A stretch of DNA of 64,000 bases from Vombatus ursinus. Lineage: Eukaryota > Chordata > Mammalia > Diprotodontia > Vombatidae. Both the position numbers and the translations under genes were made by a program. The notes under the pieces are model-generated. The model searched no databases. It worked only from the letters and a program-made list of their open reading frames with translations, and was not told the origin of the DNA. Location: contig NW_020954702.1 in the NCBI RefSeq assembly GCF_900497805.2, positions 3,666,103 through 3,730,102 on the forward strand, written 5' to 3'. Positions 1 through 17,690 of the stretch are shown here, piece by piece. Position 1 is the stretch's first letter. The number at the start of each line of letters is the position of its first letter.

Positions 1-3000
1 GGAACCACAGTCTGGATTATGCAGGACCTTGTAGCTTCTACATTAAAAGATAGTAGGATATGGAATATGATATTCTATAAGGCAAAGGAGCTTGGATTAC
101 AACCAAGGATCAACTACCCAGTGAATTTGAGCATAATCTTTCAGGGGAGGAGATTGGCATTCAACAAAATAAGGGACTTCCAAACCTTCCTGATGAAAAG
201 ACCAGAGCTCAACAGAAAATTTGTTCTTCAAATACAAGACACAAAAGAGACATAAAAAGGTAAACAGGACAGAGAAACACAACAATGTTATTAATAAGGG
301 CAAAATATTTACATTGCTTAAAGGGAAGATGACATTTGAGAACTATATTGTTATTACACCATTGAAAAGGGGTATACATAGACAGAGGGGGTGGGTATAG
401 GTTAACTTTGATATAATGATGAAAAAATCTAATTAAGTGGGCTAAATGGATCTAAGTAAGTGGATTAATCTGATCTAATTAAGGGATTGTAGTGGGAGAA
501 AAGAAAAACAGGAGGCAAACAAGGTAAATTACCTTACAGGTAAAGGCACAAAAAGCTATTATGGTAGAGGGAAAGAAGGAAGGGAGATGAGCATTATCTG
601 AACCTTACTCTCATCAGGTTTGGCTAACCTAATCAGTTAGGTATAGAAATCTAACTTGCCCTATAGGCAGTAGGAAGGAAAAGGGGAAAGAAAAGGGAGG
701 GAGCATAGAAGGGAGAGAAGAAGTAGTAAGGGTAAAGGGAAAGAAAAGGGAGGGGGCTAATAGAAGGGAGGTGAGACTGAGGGAGGTGGGACTGAGGGAG
801 GTAGTGTTCAAAAGCAAAATACTAGTGAAGAGGGAAAGGGAGAAAGGAGAAAGAAAAGCATAAATGGGGGTGGGGAATAGGATGGAGAGAAAGACACAGA
901 TAGTAATCATAACTATGAATGTGAATGGGATGAACTCTCCCATTAAACAGAAAGGGATGGCAGAATGGATTAAAAAGCATAATCCTACAATATGTTGTTT
1001 ATAAGAAACACAGGGACACACACAGCATAAAGGTAAAAGGCTGGAGTAGAATATATTATGCTTCAGCTGAAGTGAAAAAAAAGAGGGGGCAGCAATCCTG
1101 ATCTCAGACAAAGCAAAAGCAAAGATAGATCTTAGTAAAAGAAATAAGGAAGGTGACTACATCCTGCTAAAAAGGCGTCATAAACAATGAAGTAAAAATC
1201 ATAGAAACAATCAATAACTTCATTCAAAAGAATGAAGTAAACCAGGAAAAGTCAAAACAGAGAAAGAAAATTACAGACCAATTTCTCTCATGAATATAGA
1301 TGCAAAAATTTTTAAATAAAATATTAGCAAATAGATAACAACAACTTATCACAAGAATGACATACTATGACCAGGTAGAATTTATACCAAGAATGCAGGG
1401 CTGGTTCAATATTAGGAAAACTATCAGCATAATTGACCATATCAACAACAAAACTAACAGAAACCATATGATCATCTCAATAGATGCAGAAAAAGCTTTT
1501 CACAAAATACAACACCCATTTCTATTAAAAATACTAGAGAGCATGGTGATAAATGCAGTCTTCCTTAAAATGATAAGTAGCATCTACCTAAAACCTTCAG
1601 CAAGTATCACATGTAATGGGGACAAGCTAGAAGCATTTCCAGTAAGATTGGGAGTGAAACAAGGATGTCCATCATCACTGCTGTTGTTCAGTATGGTACT
1701 GGAAATGTTAGCTTTAGCAACAAGAGAAGAAAAAGTAATTGAAGGCATTAGAATAATCAAATAAGAAATGAAGCTTTAACTCTTTGCAGATGATATGATT
1801 ATATAATTAGAGAATCCTAGACAATCAAGCAAAAAACAACTCAAAATAATAAAAACTTTATCAAAGTTGCAGGCTAAAAAATAAACCTACATAAATCATT
1901 GACATTTCTATGTATTACCAACAAAGCCCAACAGCAAGAGATAGAGAAATTCCATTTAAAGTTACTGTAGACATTATAAAATATTTCAGAGTCTACCTGC
2001 CAAAACAAACCTAGGAACTATATGAACACAATTACAAAACACTTTTCACCCAAATAAAGTCAGATCTAAATAATTGGAAAAACATCAGTTGCTCATGGGT
2101 AGGCTGAGCTAATACAATAAAAATGACAATTCTACCTAAATTAATTTACTTATTCAGTGCCATACCAATCAAACTATCAAAAATTATTTTATAGAGTTAG
2201 AAAAAATATTAACAAGATTCATTTAGAATAACAGAAGTTCCAGAATATCAAGGGAACTAATGAAAAGAAATGCAGGGGAACATGGCCTAGCAGTTCCAGA
2301 TCTTAAATTGTATTATAAAGCAGCAATCATCAAAACTACTTGGTACTGGCTAAAAAATAGAGTGATGGATCAGTGGAATAGGTTAAGTATGCAAGACACA
2401 GTAGTCAATGACTATAGTAATCAACAATTTTATGAACCCGAAGACCCAAGCTTCTGGAATAAGAACTCACTATTTGACAAAAGCTGCTGGGAAAACTGGA
2501 AAAAGTATGGCAGAAACTAGGCATAAATCAAAATTTCACACCATATACCAAAATAAAGTCAAAATGGGTACATGATTTAGATATGAAGGCTGATACTAAA
2601 AGCAAACTAGGAGAGCAAGGAATAGTTTACCTCTCAGATTTATGGAGAACAGAAGAATTTATGACCAAACAGGAGAGAGAGAACATTACAAAATGCAAAA
2701 TGTATAATTTTGATTACATTAAATTGAAAAGTTTTTGCACAAACTAAGCCAATGCAACCAAGATTAGGATGGAAGCAGAACACTGGGAATGAATTTTTAC
2801 AACCAGTATCCCTGATAAGGTCCTCATTTCCAAAATATATAGAGGCCTAAGTTAAATTTATAAGAATACAAGTCATTCCCCAAGTGATAAATGGCCAAAG
2901 GATATGAACAGGCAGTTTCCAGATGAATAAATTAAAGCCATCTATTTTCATATGAAAAAATGCTCTAAATCACTATTGATCAGAGAAATGCAAATCAAAA

Positions 3001-3860
3001 CAGCCAGATTGGCCATCATGACAAAACAGGAAAATGATAAATGTAGGAGAAGATGTGGGAAAATTGGAACACTAATGCATTGTTGGTGGGGTTGTGAAAT
3101 GATCCAACCACTTTGCAGAGCAATTTGGAACTATGCCCAAAGGGCTATAAAAAATGTGCATACCCTTTGACCCAGCAAGAGCACTTCTAGGACTATATCC
3201 CAAACAGGTCATAAAAATGGGAAAAAGACCCACATATACAAAAATATTAATAGCAGCTCTTTTTGTGGTGGCAAAGAATTAGAAATTGGGGAAATATGTA
3301 TTGATTGGGGAATGGCTGGACAGTTGTGGTGTATGAATGTAATGGAATACTATTGTGCTATAAGAAATAATGAGCAAGCAGACTCCAGAAAAACCTGGAA
3401 ATACTTGTGTGCACTGATGCTGAGTGAAGTGAGTAGAACCAGGAGAATTTTGTACCCAGCAATGGGCACATTGTGTGATGACTAACTTTGATAGACTTAG
3501 CCCTTCTCAGCAATGCAAGGATCTAAGACATCACCAAAAGTCTTATGATGGAAAATGTTATCGACATCCAAAGAAAGATTTATGGAGTTTGAATGCAGAT
3601 TGAAGCATACTATTTTTTTTCTTCTGTTTTATTTTATTTCCTCTTTCTGGTAGTTCCTCCTATTGGTTCTAATTCTTACTTAATACATCACTAATGTGAA
3701 AATGTGTTTAATAGGAAAGCATATGTATAGCTCTATTAGATTGTGTGTTGCCTTGGGGAGGAAGGTGGGTAGGTGGGGGAGAAAAATTTAAGACTCAAAA
3801 GCTTATGGAAGTGATTGTTGATAACTCAAAATAAATTAATAAATATTTTTTTAAAAATAC
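1..3860 (+). mobile_element. L1 LINE, sense strand, damaged, cut by window start
   Basis: Positions 1-255 are the end of L1 ORF1 (ELGLQPRINYPVNLSIIFQG, then a stop). An A/G-rich spacer of about 640 bp follows, then the start of ORF2 near 900 (MNVNGMNSPIKQKGMAEW). Most of the endonuclease region is deleted around 1190-1240, where the sequence jumps to the RT region ([10 protein letters not shown]). RT is readable at 1357-1764, with LGVKQGCPSS and, after a break, LFADD at about 1785. The ORF2 C-terminus is readable in pieces at 2260-2520 and 2952-3170 (Cys/His-rich stretch). The 3' UTR ends with AATAAATTAATAAATA near 3850. Several stops and frameshifts make it dead. Confidence 0.9.
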
Positions 3861-3879
3861 TATAATATTTTGCAATTTC

Positions 3880-4495
3880 TATACTCATATTCTCAAATTA
3901 TGATATGTTTTACATTCTATAATACTTACCTTATAAGTATCCTTTTGATTTCATAATAATGTACTGCGCATACATGTACTAAATGTCATGATTACTCCAA
4001 GGTGGAATCATACTTTGTTCTTCCTCTTCAGTATTTTCTTTAGTCCAACTAAGTGTTTTCAATGATTATTAGCTAAAGGCATCTGAAGTCATTTGATCAT
4101 AAAAGGGAAGTTTAGTATCTGAGGGCCACTCTGTAACTTGATATTGTGTGAGAGAAATCAAATAGGAAAACCCATCATTTAAAAGTTAATTTGCAACTTT
4201 AAAAAAAGTAGCTTTTCTCCATAGGAAGACCACATTCTATCCTGAGAACTTATAGACAATTTGTAAAATATATTCAAGGGTTGACAACCTTGCATCAACC
4301 TGCCTTTCCAAATTCTTATATTTACTTTTCAAAAGCATTTCAATCTAGCCACAACTGGCCTATCTACTGTTCCCTCCATATCCACACTGTCATAATTGCT
4401 ACTTCCTTCTTCCTTATGTCACTGACTTAATAATTACTACCTATTTCATCATTATCCTCATCAATCTAGGTTAAATACTGGAACTACCTATATTC
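3880..4495. other. intron, nothing recognised
   Basis: AT-rich intronic sequence between two L1 copies. I see no exon, RNA gene or clear repeat here. Confidence 0.5.
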
Positions 4496-5014
4496 TCATT
4501 CAACAGTAAAAATAAAACTTCAGTATTAAGGACAAAAACCCAGAAGAAGAGAAAGTCTCCAAAACATCTACAAGCAAAATCTCACTACAGCTTGGGCACA
4601 AATATAACTAGAATTACTAAAAGAGATGAAACAAGAGGGTTTTTTTTTAATTAGTTAAACTCTTTTTATAAATTAAATGAGAAGATTAAAAGAGAGAATG
4701 GAAAAGAAATGAAAGTAAGAATTGGAGAGACAATTAATATCTTGTACCTCTAACATAAGAGGTACAAAACCTGGCCCAAACAGCAAATTCCCTGAAATTA
4801 GAACAGACCAAATAGAAGTCAATGACCATATAAAACAACAAGAAATGTTAAAAATAAAATCAAAAGACTGAAAAAATAGGAAAAATGTAAGGTATCTCAT
4901 AGCAAAAATGACTCTGAGGAAGAAAAAATATAGAAATTATTAAACTACCTGACAAGCACGACCCCTCAAAAAAGAGCATAGACATCATTAAATCATTAAA
5001 AAACACCACAACTT

Positions 5015-5191
5015 GGGGCAGCTAGGTGGCAGCACAGTGGTTAGAGTACAGGCCTTGAAGTCAGGAGGACCTGAGTCCAAATCTGGCCTCAGACCAAATG
5101 TTTGACACTTACTAGCTGTGTGACCCTGGGCAAGTCACTTAACACCAACTGCCTAAAAATAATAAAACATTTTTTTAAAAAAAATAAAAAG
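5015..5191 (+). mobile_element. tRNA-headed CORE-SINE (marsupial type) with 15-bp target duplication
   Basis: The element begins GGGGCAGCTAGGTGGC, has the box-like segments GGTTAGAGTACAGGCC and GACCTGAGTCCAAATC, the conserved core TGTGTGACCCTGGGCAAGTC, and an A-rich tail. It is flanked by AAAACACCACAACTT at 5000-5014 and 5192-5206. The duplication begins with AAAA after TT, the usual L1 endonuclease target, so L1 machinery very likely placed it. Confidence 0.93.
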
Positions 5192-5339
5192 AAAACACCA
5201 CAACTTTCTAACCCCTTAGAACCAGAAGGCAAGGTGGAAACAGAAAAAATCCACTGGTTACCTCTTGAAAGAAACTACCAAATTAAAACTCCTGGGAATA
5301 TGATAACCAAAATTCAGAGCTAAATTCAAAATTCAAACT

Positions 5340-5645
5340 AAATTGTGCAGGGTGTGGGGGGGAGAGTTTGAGTCTCAGAGAGACTCTTAGATTAAGGAGG
5401 ACTGAGAAATGCTTCTTAAAGAAGATGTAATTTTAACTGAAACTTGAAGGAAGACAGGGAAGCTGTGAGGTAGAGATGAGGAGGGACAGCATTCCAAGTA
5501 TGGGGAAGAGTCAGTCAACATGATTAGTCAGGAGATGGACTGTTCTGTGGGAAAAACAGCAAGGGGTCGATACCAATGGATCACAATGTACATAGAGGGG
5601 AATAAGGTGTGAGAAGACTGGAAAGGTAGGAAGGGGGCAGAAGAC
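5340..5645 (-). mobile_element. L2-like LINE fragment, antisense
   Basis: The + strand reads like the reverse complement of the L2 3' part: 'aacttgaaggaagacaggg', 'agcattccaagtatgggg', 'agatggactgttctgtggg' and 'aacagcaagg' occur in the usual order. It separates two parts of an L1 ORF1. The ends are not clear. Confidence 0.5.
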
Positions 5646-5969
5646 AAAGATTAGAGGAAAAAAACCTGCAAGTAGATGGAAAAAAAAATTCAAGTACCTT
5701 GGAGCCGGCAACACACAAGATTTAGCTTCTACCACCTAAAGGAGCAGGGAACTTGGTATGCAATATTCTAGAAGATAAAGGATATAGGCTTACAGCCAAG
5801 AATAATTTACTTAGCAAAACTGATTATAATATGAAGGTGGGGGGGAATGGACCTCTAAGTAAATAGAGGGCTTCTAAGCATTCCTATGAAAATTCCAAAG
5901 CTGCATAAAAATAGTGAAGTTAAAATACAAGAATATTAAAGAGTTACATTAGGGATTTGAAGCAAATCC

Positions 5970-7515
5970 TATAAGCAAAAATATTATTATTAATTATTAT
6001 TATTATTTCCTCTTTTACTTTAGCAAATGAATAATTTTAGTTATTCAGTTTGTATAAAATAAAGGTTAAATGAAGATTCTATTCACTAACTTCTACCTCA
6101 TCAAAAGTAATATATGAATAGATATGTATAGACAACAGCAATTAGAAAGTTAGACTCCAAAGGATCCTATGAAATATTACATTATGGAAATTAAAATTGA
6201 CATTTTTTTCTTGTGCATTCTCAATAAGGGAATGTGAAAATATAATATTTTCCACGTAGGTTTTTTTTAATGTAAACTCTATAGAGAGCTATTATAATGA
6301 ATTATGATTTGGAAATTCACATTAAAAGATCCTGTCTGGATCACAGATTTAATCTTTCTCTAATTTCCAGTTTGATAAACTTCTGAGAATGGAGAGGAAA
6401 AATCCTTCCTTTCTTATATACCTCTTTCTGTGTATTCTCAACTGAGCAGAATGGAGAATATAGAGATAAAACTATATTTGAAAAGTTGGAAACTTGAACC
6501 TTTAAAAATCTCACTCTTTTCACCCCCTTTCCCTTAGCTGATCAAACCACAGAGGGGAAAAGGTATTCTATTCAGAACACAAAATACAAACACTGTTGAC
6601 AGCATAATCTCACCCTTTAAAACAGTTTGAGTTTTCCTTAAACCCAAAAGGGTTAACCTCCTATTCAGACATTTAGGAAAATCTTTAACTATTACTCTAA
6701 ATTCCCTTTTCACAGGGCAATGAGCTTGGTTCCATTGTTTCCCATTTAGTCAAAAATCAATAGCTTGACATAAAATCTGTCAGAGCCTGACAGAGGCTAA
6801 AAGAGGAAGCTGCCTTATTAGGATTTAGTGAGAGCAAAAGATCACCAGAACTTGATCTGGCTCAAAGGCAACTGAAGAAATTGTCACTTGATCAGATCCT
6901 GATCCTCCTGTAGTACTTAGAGAGAATATCTCTTTTGAAACTCAAAAATTTTAAACTAATCATCATCAAGTTGAGTAAAAGTCACATAATATAGGAGATA
7001 TTACTTTTTTAAACAAAGGGAAATAACATCAGATTACTCTGATCATTTCTCTAGTTTTATATGGAATAGATTTATGAGGAGGAATGGCAAATGCAATGAA
7101 AACAAAATTTAAAGAATGTTATAACATCTTGATATTTCCATGTTTACACTCTCAAACTGCCATATCTATATTTAAATTCTCCATTTGCCTCATAAGCATC
7201 CTTGTGACTTCATAATAATGTGCTTTCATATTGGCTTTAATTGTCTAAGCTTCTTCTAGATGGAATCAGTCTTATTCTTTCCCTACCATGTAAAATCATA
7301 TACTTAGGATAAAAAAAAATTTCACAAGAACAAGATTGGTGAAGTATAGGCTAAGCAGCAGTTTTTCTGAATAAGACATTACTTTTGGGTAGATTACAAG
7401 TTCAACATTAGTGAGCAGAGAATATGAAAACCAAGAAAATTAATGCAGTATTAAGTTGCATTAAGAAAGGAACAGTTTTAAAGACTAGGGAAGTAGTTCT
7501 ACTATAATAATAAAG
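5970..7515. other. intron, nothing recognised
   Basis: AT-rich intron with a short (TTA)n tract near 5985-6010. No coding signal. I did not recognise a repeat family. Confidence 0.5.
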
Positions 7516-7844
7516 AACAATATTCTCATTTGTCCTGATTGTACCATATTTGGATTATTGTGTTCACTTCTATGTGCCACATTCTAGAAAGTATATTGAT
7601 ACACTGAAGAATGTACAGAAGAGGATAACCAGTACAGAGAGTGTTCTTGAGTTTCGGTCATGTAAGCATCAAGTAAAGGAACTGGGAATATTTAGCCAGG
7701 AAAATGGGGGACATATGCTATCTGCCTTCAAGTATCCAAAATATTTCTGTATGAGTGATTCAACTTCTTGTGCTTGGCCCAGAACCAGGTGAAATTTTGT
7801 GGTGTGGGAGGGGAAAGAGAATAAACATTTTTTTCAGTATCCAG

Positions 7845-8075
7845 TGCTCTATTTGCCAGGCACTCTGTTCTGCACTTTTTACAAATATCACCTCATTTGA
7901 TCCTCATAACAACCCTGAGAGATAGATGCTATTATTTTCTCTACCCTACAGTTGATTAAACTGAGGCAAATAAAAGTCAAATGACTTTCTCAGGATCACA
8001 TAGCTAGTAAGTGTCTGAGGCCAGATTTGACCTCAGTTCATCCTGACTCTAAGTCCAGAATTTTGCCATCAGTTC
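7845..8075 (-). mobile_element. MIR-type CORE-SINE, antisense, inside the CR1/L3 copy
   Basis: Reverse complement of MIR-type sequence: CTCATTTGATCCTCATAACA, then the ACTGAGGCA stretch, the core complement AGGATCACATAGCTAGTAAG, and the head complement TTTGACCTCAGTTCATCCTGACTC. Confidence 0.85.
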
Positions 8076-8167
8076 CCTTATTAGTTGCAAGGAAACAAAT
8101 TTGGTACATAAAAAGGCTCCCTAACAATTAGAGCTATCAAAAATGAAAGGAATTACCTTGGAAGTGT

Positions 8168-9025
8168 GCTCACTCTTTTTCAAAATTAAATTTTATTTTT
8201 TCAATTTACCAACATATATCTTGTCTTCTTTCCATTTCTCTCAAGCCAGATTGAAAAAGAAAGCAGAGATCTTGTAGCAAATATGTACAGTCAAGCAAAA
8301 CAATTGCATTGATCAGAGTTCTTAGGTCTTTCAAAGTTGTTTGTTTTTTTATAATGTTCTTATTTTTATATAAATTGTTCTCCTGCCTTCTGTGCATCAG
8401 TTCATGGAAGTTTTCCTAAGTTTTTCTGAAAGCATTTCCTTTATCATTTCTTACCGCACACTAGTATTCCATCACATTTTATACCAGAGCCACTTGTGAA
8501 ATGATGGGCACTCTGCCCAGTTTCTAATTCTTTGACGCCACAAAAAGAACTGCTCTAAATATTTTTATACATATGGCTCCTTTCCCTCTTTTATTTCTTT
8601 GGGGTATATACCTAGTAGTAGTATGGGCCTGGAATTTAGGAGTATGCACACTTTAATAACTTTTTGGTCATAGTTCCAAATTGTTTTGGACAATGGCTGG
8701 ACCAATTCACAGTTTTCATGTACTACATTAATGTTCCTGTTTTCCCTATATTTTGTCCAGCATTTGTCACTTTTTGTCCTTATTATCAATTTGATGAGAG
8801 TGAGGTAGAATCTCAGAGTGGTTTTAATTCACATTTTTCTAATTATTAGTGATTTAGAGCATTTTTATCTGGCTACTATTGGCTTGTATTTCTCTAAAAA
8901 ATGGCTGTTCATATTCTTTGGACATTTATCAATGTAGGAATGTCTTTTTTTTTTTGATGAATTTGCAACAGTTCCCTATACATCTTAGCAATAAGATCTT
9001 TTTAAGACAAAATTCCTATGAAGAT
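8168..9025 (-). mobile_element. old L1 LINE 3' part, antisense
   Basis: Reverse complement of an L1 3' UTR and ORF2 C-terminus: a T-rich start, 'ttgatcagagttcttagg', 'cacactagtattccatcac', 'gtttctaattctttg', 'ctctaaatatttttatacata' and 'tcctttccctcttttatttc'. The minus frame 8789-8565 carries a broken version of the RWGKIGTLMHCWWGCE-type tail. It splits the CR1/L3 copy. Confidence 0.85.
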
Positions 9026-9180
9026 TTTAATATGTAATCTCTGACTGAAAGTCTTCAAGAACACTGGAATGATCTATTGTTATCATATATTATTGAAGAG
9101 ACTGTTGTTCAGTTTTGGATTAAACTAGAGAGGCTGTAATGTCTCTTCCAACTGTGAAATTCTGTGATTTAATGAAGGAC

Positions 9181-9495
9181 AAAAATAATTTCAGGTGGCT
9201 TTTAGAAACTTTTAGGAAGGAGAAATCACTTTTATATAAGAAGATCAAGAATGACTTTATGGAGGAGATGGGACCTGAACTATGCTTTAGAGGAAGAGAA
9301 AGATGTCAACAGACAGCAATGAAAAAGTAGCATGTTTCAGACTTGAGAGATAGTGTGGGCAAACACGTGAAGTTGGTAGAGAATTTGAAAAGACTGGGGG
9401 ACATGAGCAATTCAATCTATCTAGAACTTTAATACATGAGCAGTAGCACCTTGAAATAAAACTAGAACATTTGACTCTGATTGTGTCTTAAAGAT
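9181..9495 (-). mobile_element. L2-like fragment, antisense
   Basis: The + strand has the pattern of an L2 3' half in reverse ('aagaatgactttatggaggagatgggacctgaac', written here as a described stretch at 9245-9280, then 'agcatgtttcagacttgagag'). Diverged, so only tentative. No gene seen. Confidence 0.35.
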
Positions 9496-9503
9496 GAGGC
9501 TTA

Positions 9504-9669
9504 GGGGGCAGCCAGGTGGTGCATCAGACAGAGCACTGGACCTGGATTCAGGAAGACCTGAGTGCAAATCCAGCCTCAGACACAAAACACTCACTAAATA
9601 TGTGACCCTGGGCAAGTCACTTAACCCCATTGCCTAGACCCTCCAAAAAATAAGCAAAAAAAAAAAAAT
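9504..9669 (+). mobile_element. tRNA-headed CORE-SINE, sense
   Basis: It begins GGGGGCAGCCAGGTGGTGC, contains GAAGACCTGAGTGCAAATCC and TGTGACCCTGGGCAAGTCAC, and ends in an A tail at 9656-9669. An imperfect flanking repeat is present (GATGAGGCTTAG before, GGTCAGGCTTAG after). Confidence 0.9.
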
Positions 9670-10139
9670 AGGTCAGGCTTAGAATTTTTTATATGGTCAT
9701 GGTTTTTTTTTCAATACCTAAATTTTAAATGCATATAATGAATGTCATAGTTGTTAGTTATTTATTCTACAACTATATACCAGGATAGCACTGTAGAAAG
9801 AGGCTATCCCAGTGGCTAATTTCCATTGATAATACTCAAGTACGGTTTTAGAATTTCAGAGTCAACCTTGTCAGAAGCAGTATGAACCCTTATGTTTGAG
9901 CAGGTATAGATTTTGTTTGTTAATGAGCTCTACTAGATACAGAGGTATTCCATTAGTACAGTAAGTGCTTTAATTTTTCCCTGCCCTTGTTGTTTAGGAA
10001 GAAGTACCACATGCTGGAAAGGGCAACTTGTTAATTCCCAGTATTGACTTTGAAAACACAGTGAAATTAAAATTAGTCAAGTAAATGGCACAGTAGGAAA
10101 TAGACAGGCTTGGAATAAAAAAAAAAAAAGATCTGAAAA

Positions 10140-10385
10140 AAGATCTGAAAAGATCTGAATTTGAATTCCTGCCTCAGATACTTACTGTGTGACCCTGGAC
10201 AAGTCACTTAAGCTTCTATTTGTCTCAATTTCCTTATCTGTAAAATTGGGACAATACAAGTGCCTACATCTCAGGGTTACTGTGAGGATCAAATGATAAT
10301 CATAATTGTAAGGCATTTGGCACAATGCTTGGCACATGGCAGGTACCATATAAATGTTAGCTTTTATCATTTAGTAATAGTACTA
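10140..10385 (+). mobile_element. MIR, sense, nearly full length
   Basis: Head remnant GAATTTGAATTCCTGCCTCA, core ACTGTGTGACCCTGGACAAGTC, then TCAATTTCCTTATCTGTAAA, GTGAGGATCAAATGA, and the 3' L2-like end GGCACAATGCTTGGCACATGG. Confidence 0.9.
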
Positions 10386-10519
10386 GAAATAATAGTAGTA
10401 ATAGTAGTAGTATCATAATTGTTAAACCAGTTCAGTGCCTTCTCAGCTTTTCAGTAAACCCTTTAAATTGATAACTATTTATGAAACATCAGTTTCCCAG
10501 TCTATCTTCATAAATTCTT

Positions 10520-10880
10520 TTTGAGGACAGGCAAGTCTCTCAACATCTTAGATCAAATCTATCTTTCCACTAATACCTCATACTATTTCTCCTCACAAAC
10601 ACTATATTCCAACCATACTAGATCCTTCACTGTTCCCTGATTGTATCATGAGTTTTCCCACCCTTGTGCCTTTATTCATGCCATTTTCTTACATGTGGAA
10701 TGCTCCAAAAGTCACCTCTATCATATCAAAATTCACAGCACTTTATTCTGTTCTTATTCACTTAACAACTTTGTATTTTGTTTTATAGCAAAGATAGGCA
10801 CCATGTTCCCTAGTTTTGTATCTCTAGGGCTTAGATAGTGCATTGCATTGTTGAGAGCACCTAGCAACTGATAGTAATCA
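10520..10880 (+). mobile_element. L2 LINE 3' end, sense
   Basis: The sequence follows the L2 3' end: 'cacccttgtgcctttattca', 'gtggaatgctccaaaagtc', 'gcaaagataggcaccatg', 'tttgtatctctagggctta' and 'gcattgttgagagcacc'. Strongly diverged. Confidence 0.6.
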
Positions 10881-12705
<1,825 letters not shown>

Positions 12706-12709
12706 CATT

Positions 12710-12900
12710 CTATAATAATAACTAATAGTTACATAGCACTTCAAAGTTTGCACAGTACTTTAGACATCTTATCTTATTTGATCCTCATAATAACTCTCTG
12801 AGATAGGTTATATTTTGATCCATATTTTAAAGATGATGAAACTGAGACTGATAAAAGTCTATCTCTCTCAGAGAGGTCAAAGAGCTGTCCAAGTGTTAGC
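12710..12900 (-). mobile_element. MIR-type SINE, antisense
   Basis: Reverse-complement MIR pattern: ATAGTTACATAGCACTTCAA, AGTTTGCACAGTACTTTAGA, TTATTTGATCCTCATAATAA, then GATGATGAAACTGAGACTGA. The head is missing or too diverged. Confidence 0.85.
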
Positions 12901-15575
<2,675 letters not shown>

Positions 15576-15872
15576 ATGGAACTCCCAAAATTATTTCTGC
15601 TTTTAGTGAGAAAGTGGTGAGTCCAGGAGAACCTGTTTCCCTTATGTGCAATGTGAAAGGGACCCCACTGCCCACAATTACATGGACTCTAGATGATGAC
15701 CCAATACTTAAGGGTGGCAGTCATCGTGTCAGCCAGATTATCACTTCTGAGGGCAATGTGGTCAGCTACCTGAATATTTCTAACACTCAGGTTCGGGATG
15801 GTGGAGTCTATCGCTGCACTGCCAACAACTCTGCAGGAGTCGTCCTATACCAGGCTCGAATAAACGTAAGAG
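15576..15872 (+). CDS. DSCAM: DSCAM exon encoding Ig domain 5 (partial gene)
   Basis: This 297-bp exon starts after CCCTACAG and encodes [20 protein letters not shown] to QARINVRG. Ig landmarks are [14 protein letters not shown] and DGGVYRCTA. Two N-glycosylation sequons are visible (NIS in YLNISNTQ, and NNS). Protein continuity into GPASIRP of the next exon fixes the donor at 15873 (AGAG|GTGCTTG), which is a weak match to consensus. A stronger-looking donor, AAC|GTAAGA, lies 7 bases upstream at 15866 but would shift the frame and remove VRG. The exon is phase 1/1 and a multiple of three, so it could be skipped in frame. A CA-rich repeat begins about 24 bases into the following intron. Confidence 0.95.
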
Positions 15873-15980
15873 GTGCTTGTCAAATCAGCTCCTCAAAACA
15901 CACACACACACATACACACGCATACACACATGCACATGCACACACACATGTGCCCATGCACATGCACATGGACACACACC
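15873..15980 (+). promoter_or_regulatory. weak Ig5 splice donor followed by CA-rich repeat; possible splice control element
   Basis: The donor that keeps the protein in frame is GTGCTTG at 15873. An interrupted (CA)n/(CATG)n tract begins at about 15897. CA repeats just downstream of weak donors are known binding sites for hnRNP L, which can raise or lower exon use. That this happens here is inference; the weak donor and the repeat are seen directly. Confidence 0.35.
15897..15980. repeat. interrupted (CA)n / (TGCACA) microsatellite
   Basis: About 80 bp of alternating CA with ATACA and ATGCAC variants, ending GGACACACACC. The sequence can also form Z-DNA-like alternating purine/pyrimidine stretches. 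Confidence 0.95.
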
Positions 15981-17440
<1,460 letters not shown>

Positions 17441-17444
17441 TTCC

Positions 17445-17690
17445 TAGATTCATAGATTTAGATCTGGTTTCTAGCCCTGCCCCCAAAAAAGGGGGGCACT
17501 TTAAAGACCATCTAACCAACTCCCTAATTTTGTAGATGAAGAAACTGAGACTTTGAGAGATTAAGTGACATGCTCAATGTTACATAAGTACAAAGTTACG
17601 AGACTGGAATTTGAACACAGGTGCTTTAAATCCAAAAGTAGTGACCTTGCAACACTTAACAATTCACAGACACCTCCAAAGTCACACATC
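17445..17690 (-). mobile_element. MIR/THER-type SINE, antisense
   Basis: It reads ATTCATAGATTTAGATCTGG, then (after a C/A/G-rich stretch) GACCATCTAACCAACTCCCT, TAGATGAAGAAACTGAGACT, and 'ggaatttgaacacaggtgc', the reverse complement order of a THER/MIR SINE. A sense relative lies at 19445-19665. Confidence 0.7.

Larger units (their letters stand above)
4500..5970 (+). mobile_element. old L1 ORF1 remnant, sense strand, interrupted
   Basis: Scattered matches to L1 ORF1 occur in order: a coiled-coil-like Lys/Glu-rich part at 4680-4990, then LEPEGKVETEKIHWLPLERN at 5219-5280, and the C-terminal part from about 5648 (TTCAAGTACC..., then AATATTCTAGAAGATAAAGG and the ITYPAKL-like region to about 5830). 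It is much more diverged than the L1 at the window start. A SINE sits in it at 5015-5191 and about 300 bp of unrelated L2-like sequence at 5340-5645. Confidence 0.7.
7520..9180 (+). mobile_element. CR1/L3-clade LINE, ORF2 C-terminus and 3' end, interrupted twice
   Basis: Positions 7550-7790 read MDYCVHFYVPHSRKYIDTLK...KELGIFSQENGG..MLSAFKYPK, the conserved C-terminus of CR1-type reverse transcriptase (LEYCVQFWAPHFRKDI..., [25 protein letters not shown]). The next block, KNFLTIRAI, is at about 8095-8165, after a MIR insertion. The 3' end (SLEVFK-like, then GGATTAAACTAGA...CTTCCAACTGTGAAATTCTGTGATT) is at about 9030-9178, after an antisense L1. The order shows the CR1 copy is the oldest of the three. 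Confidence 0.8.

Noticed and set aside
629-1111. 160-codon minus-strand open frame
   Set aside because: It is the reverse of the A/G-rich L1 spacer and ORF2 start; Ser/Leu/Phe/Pro-rich composition is an artefact.
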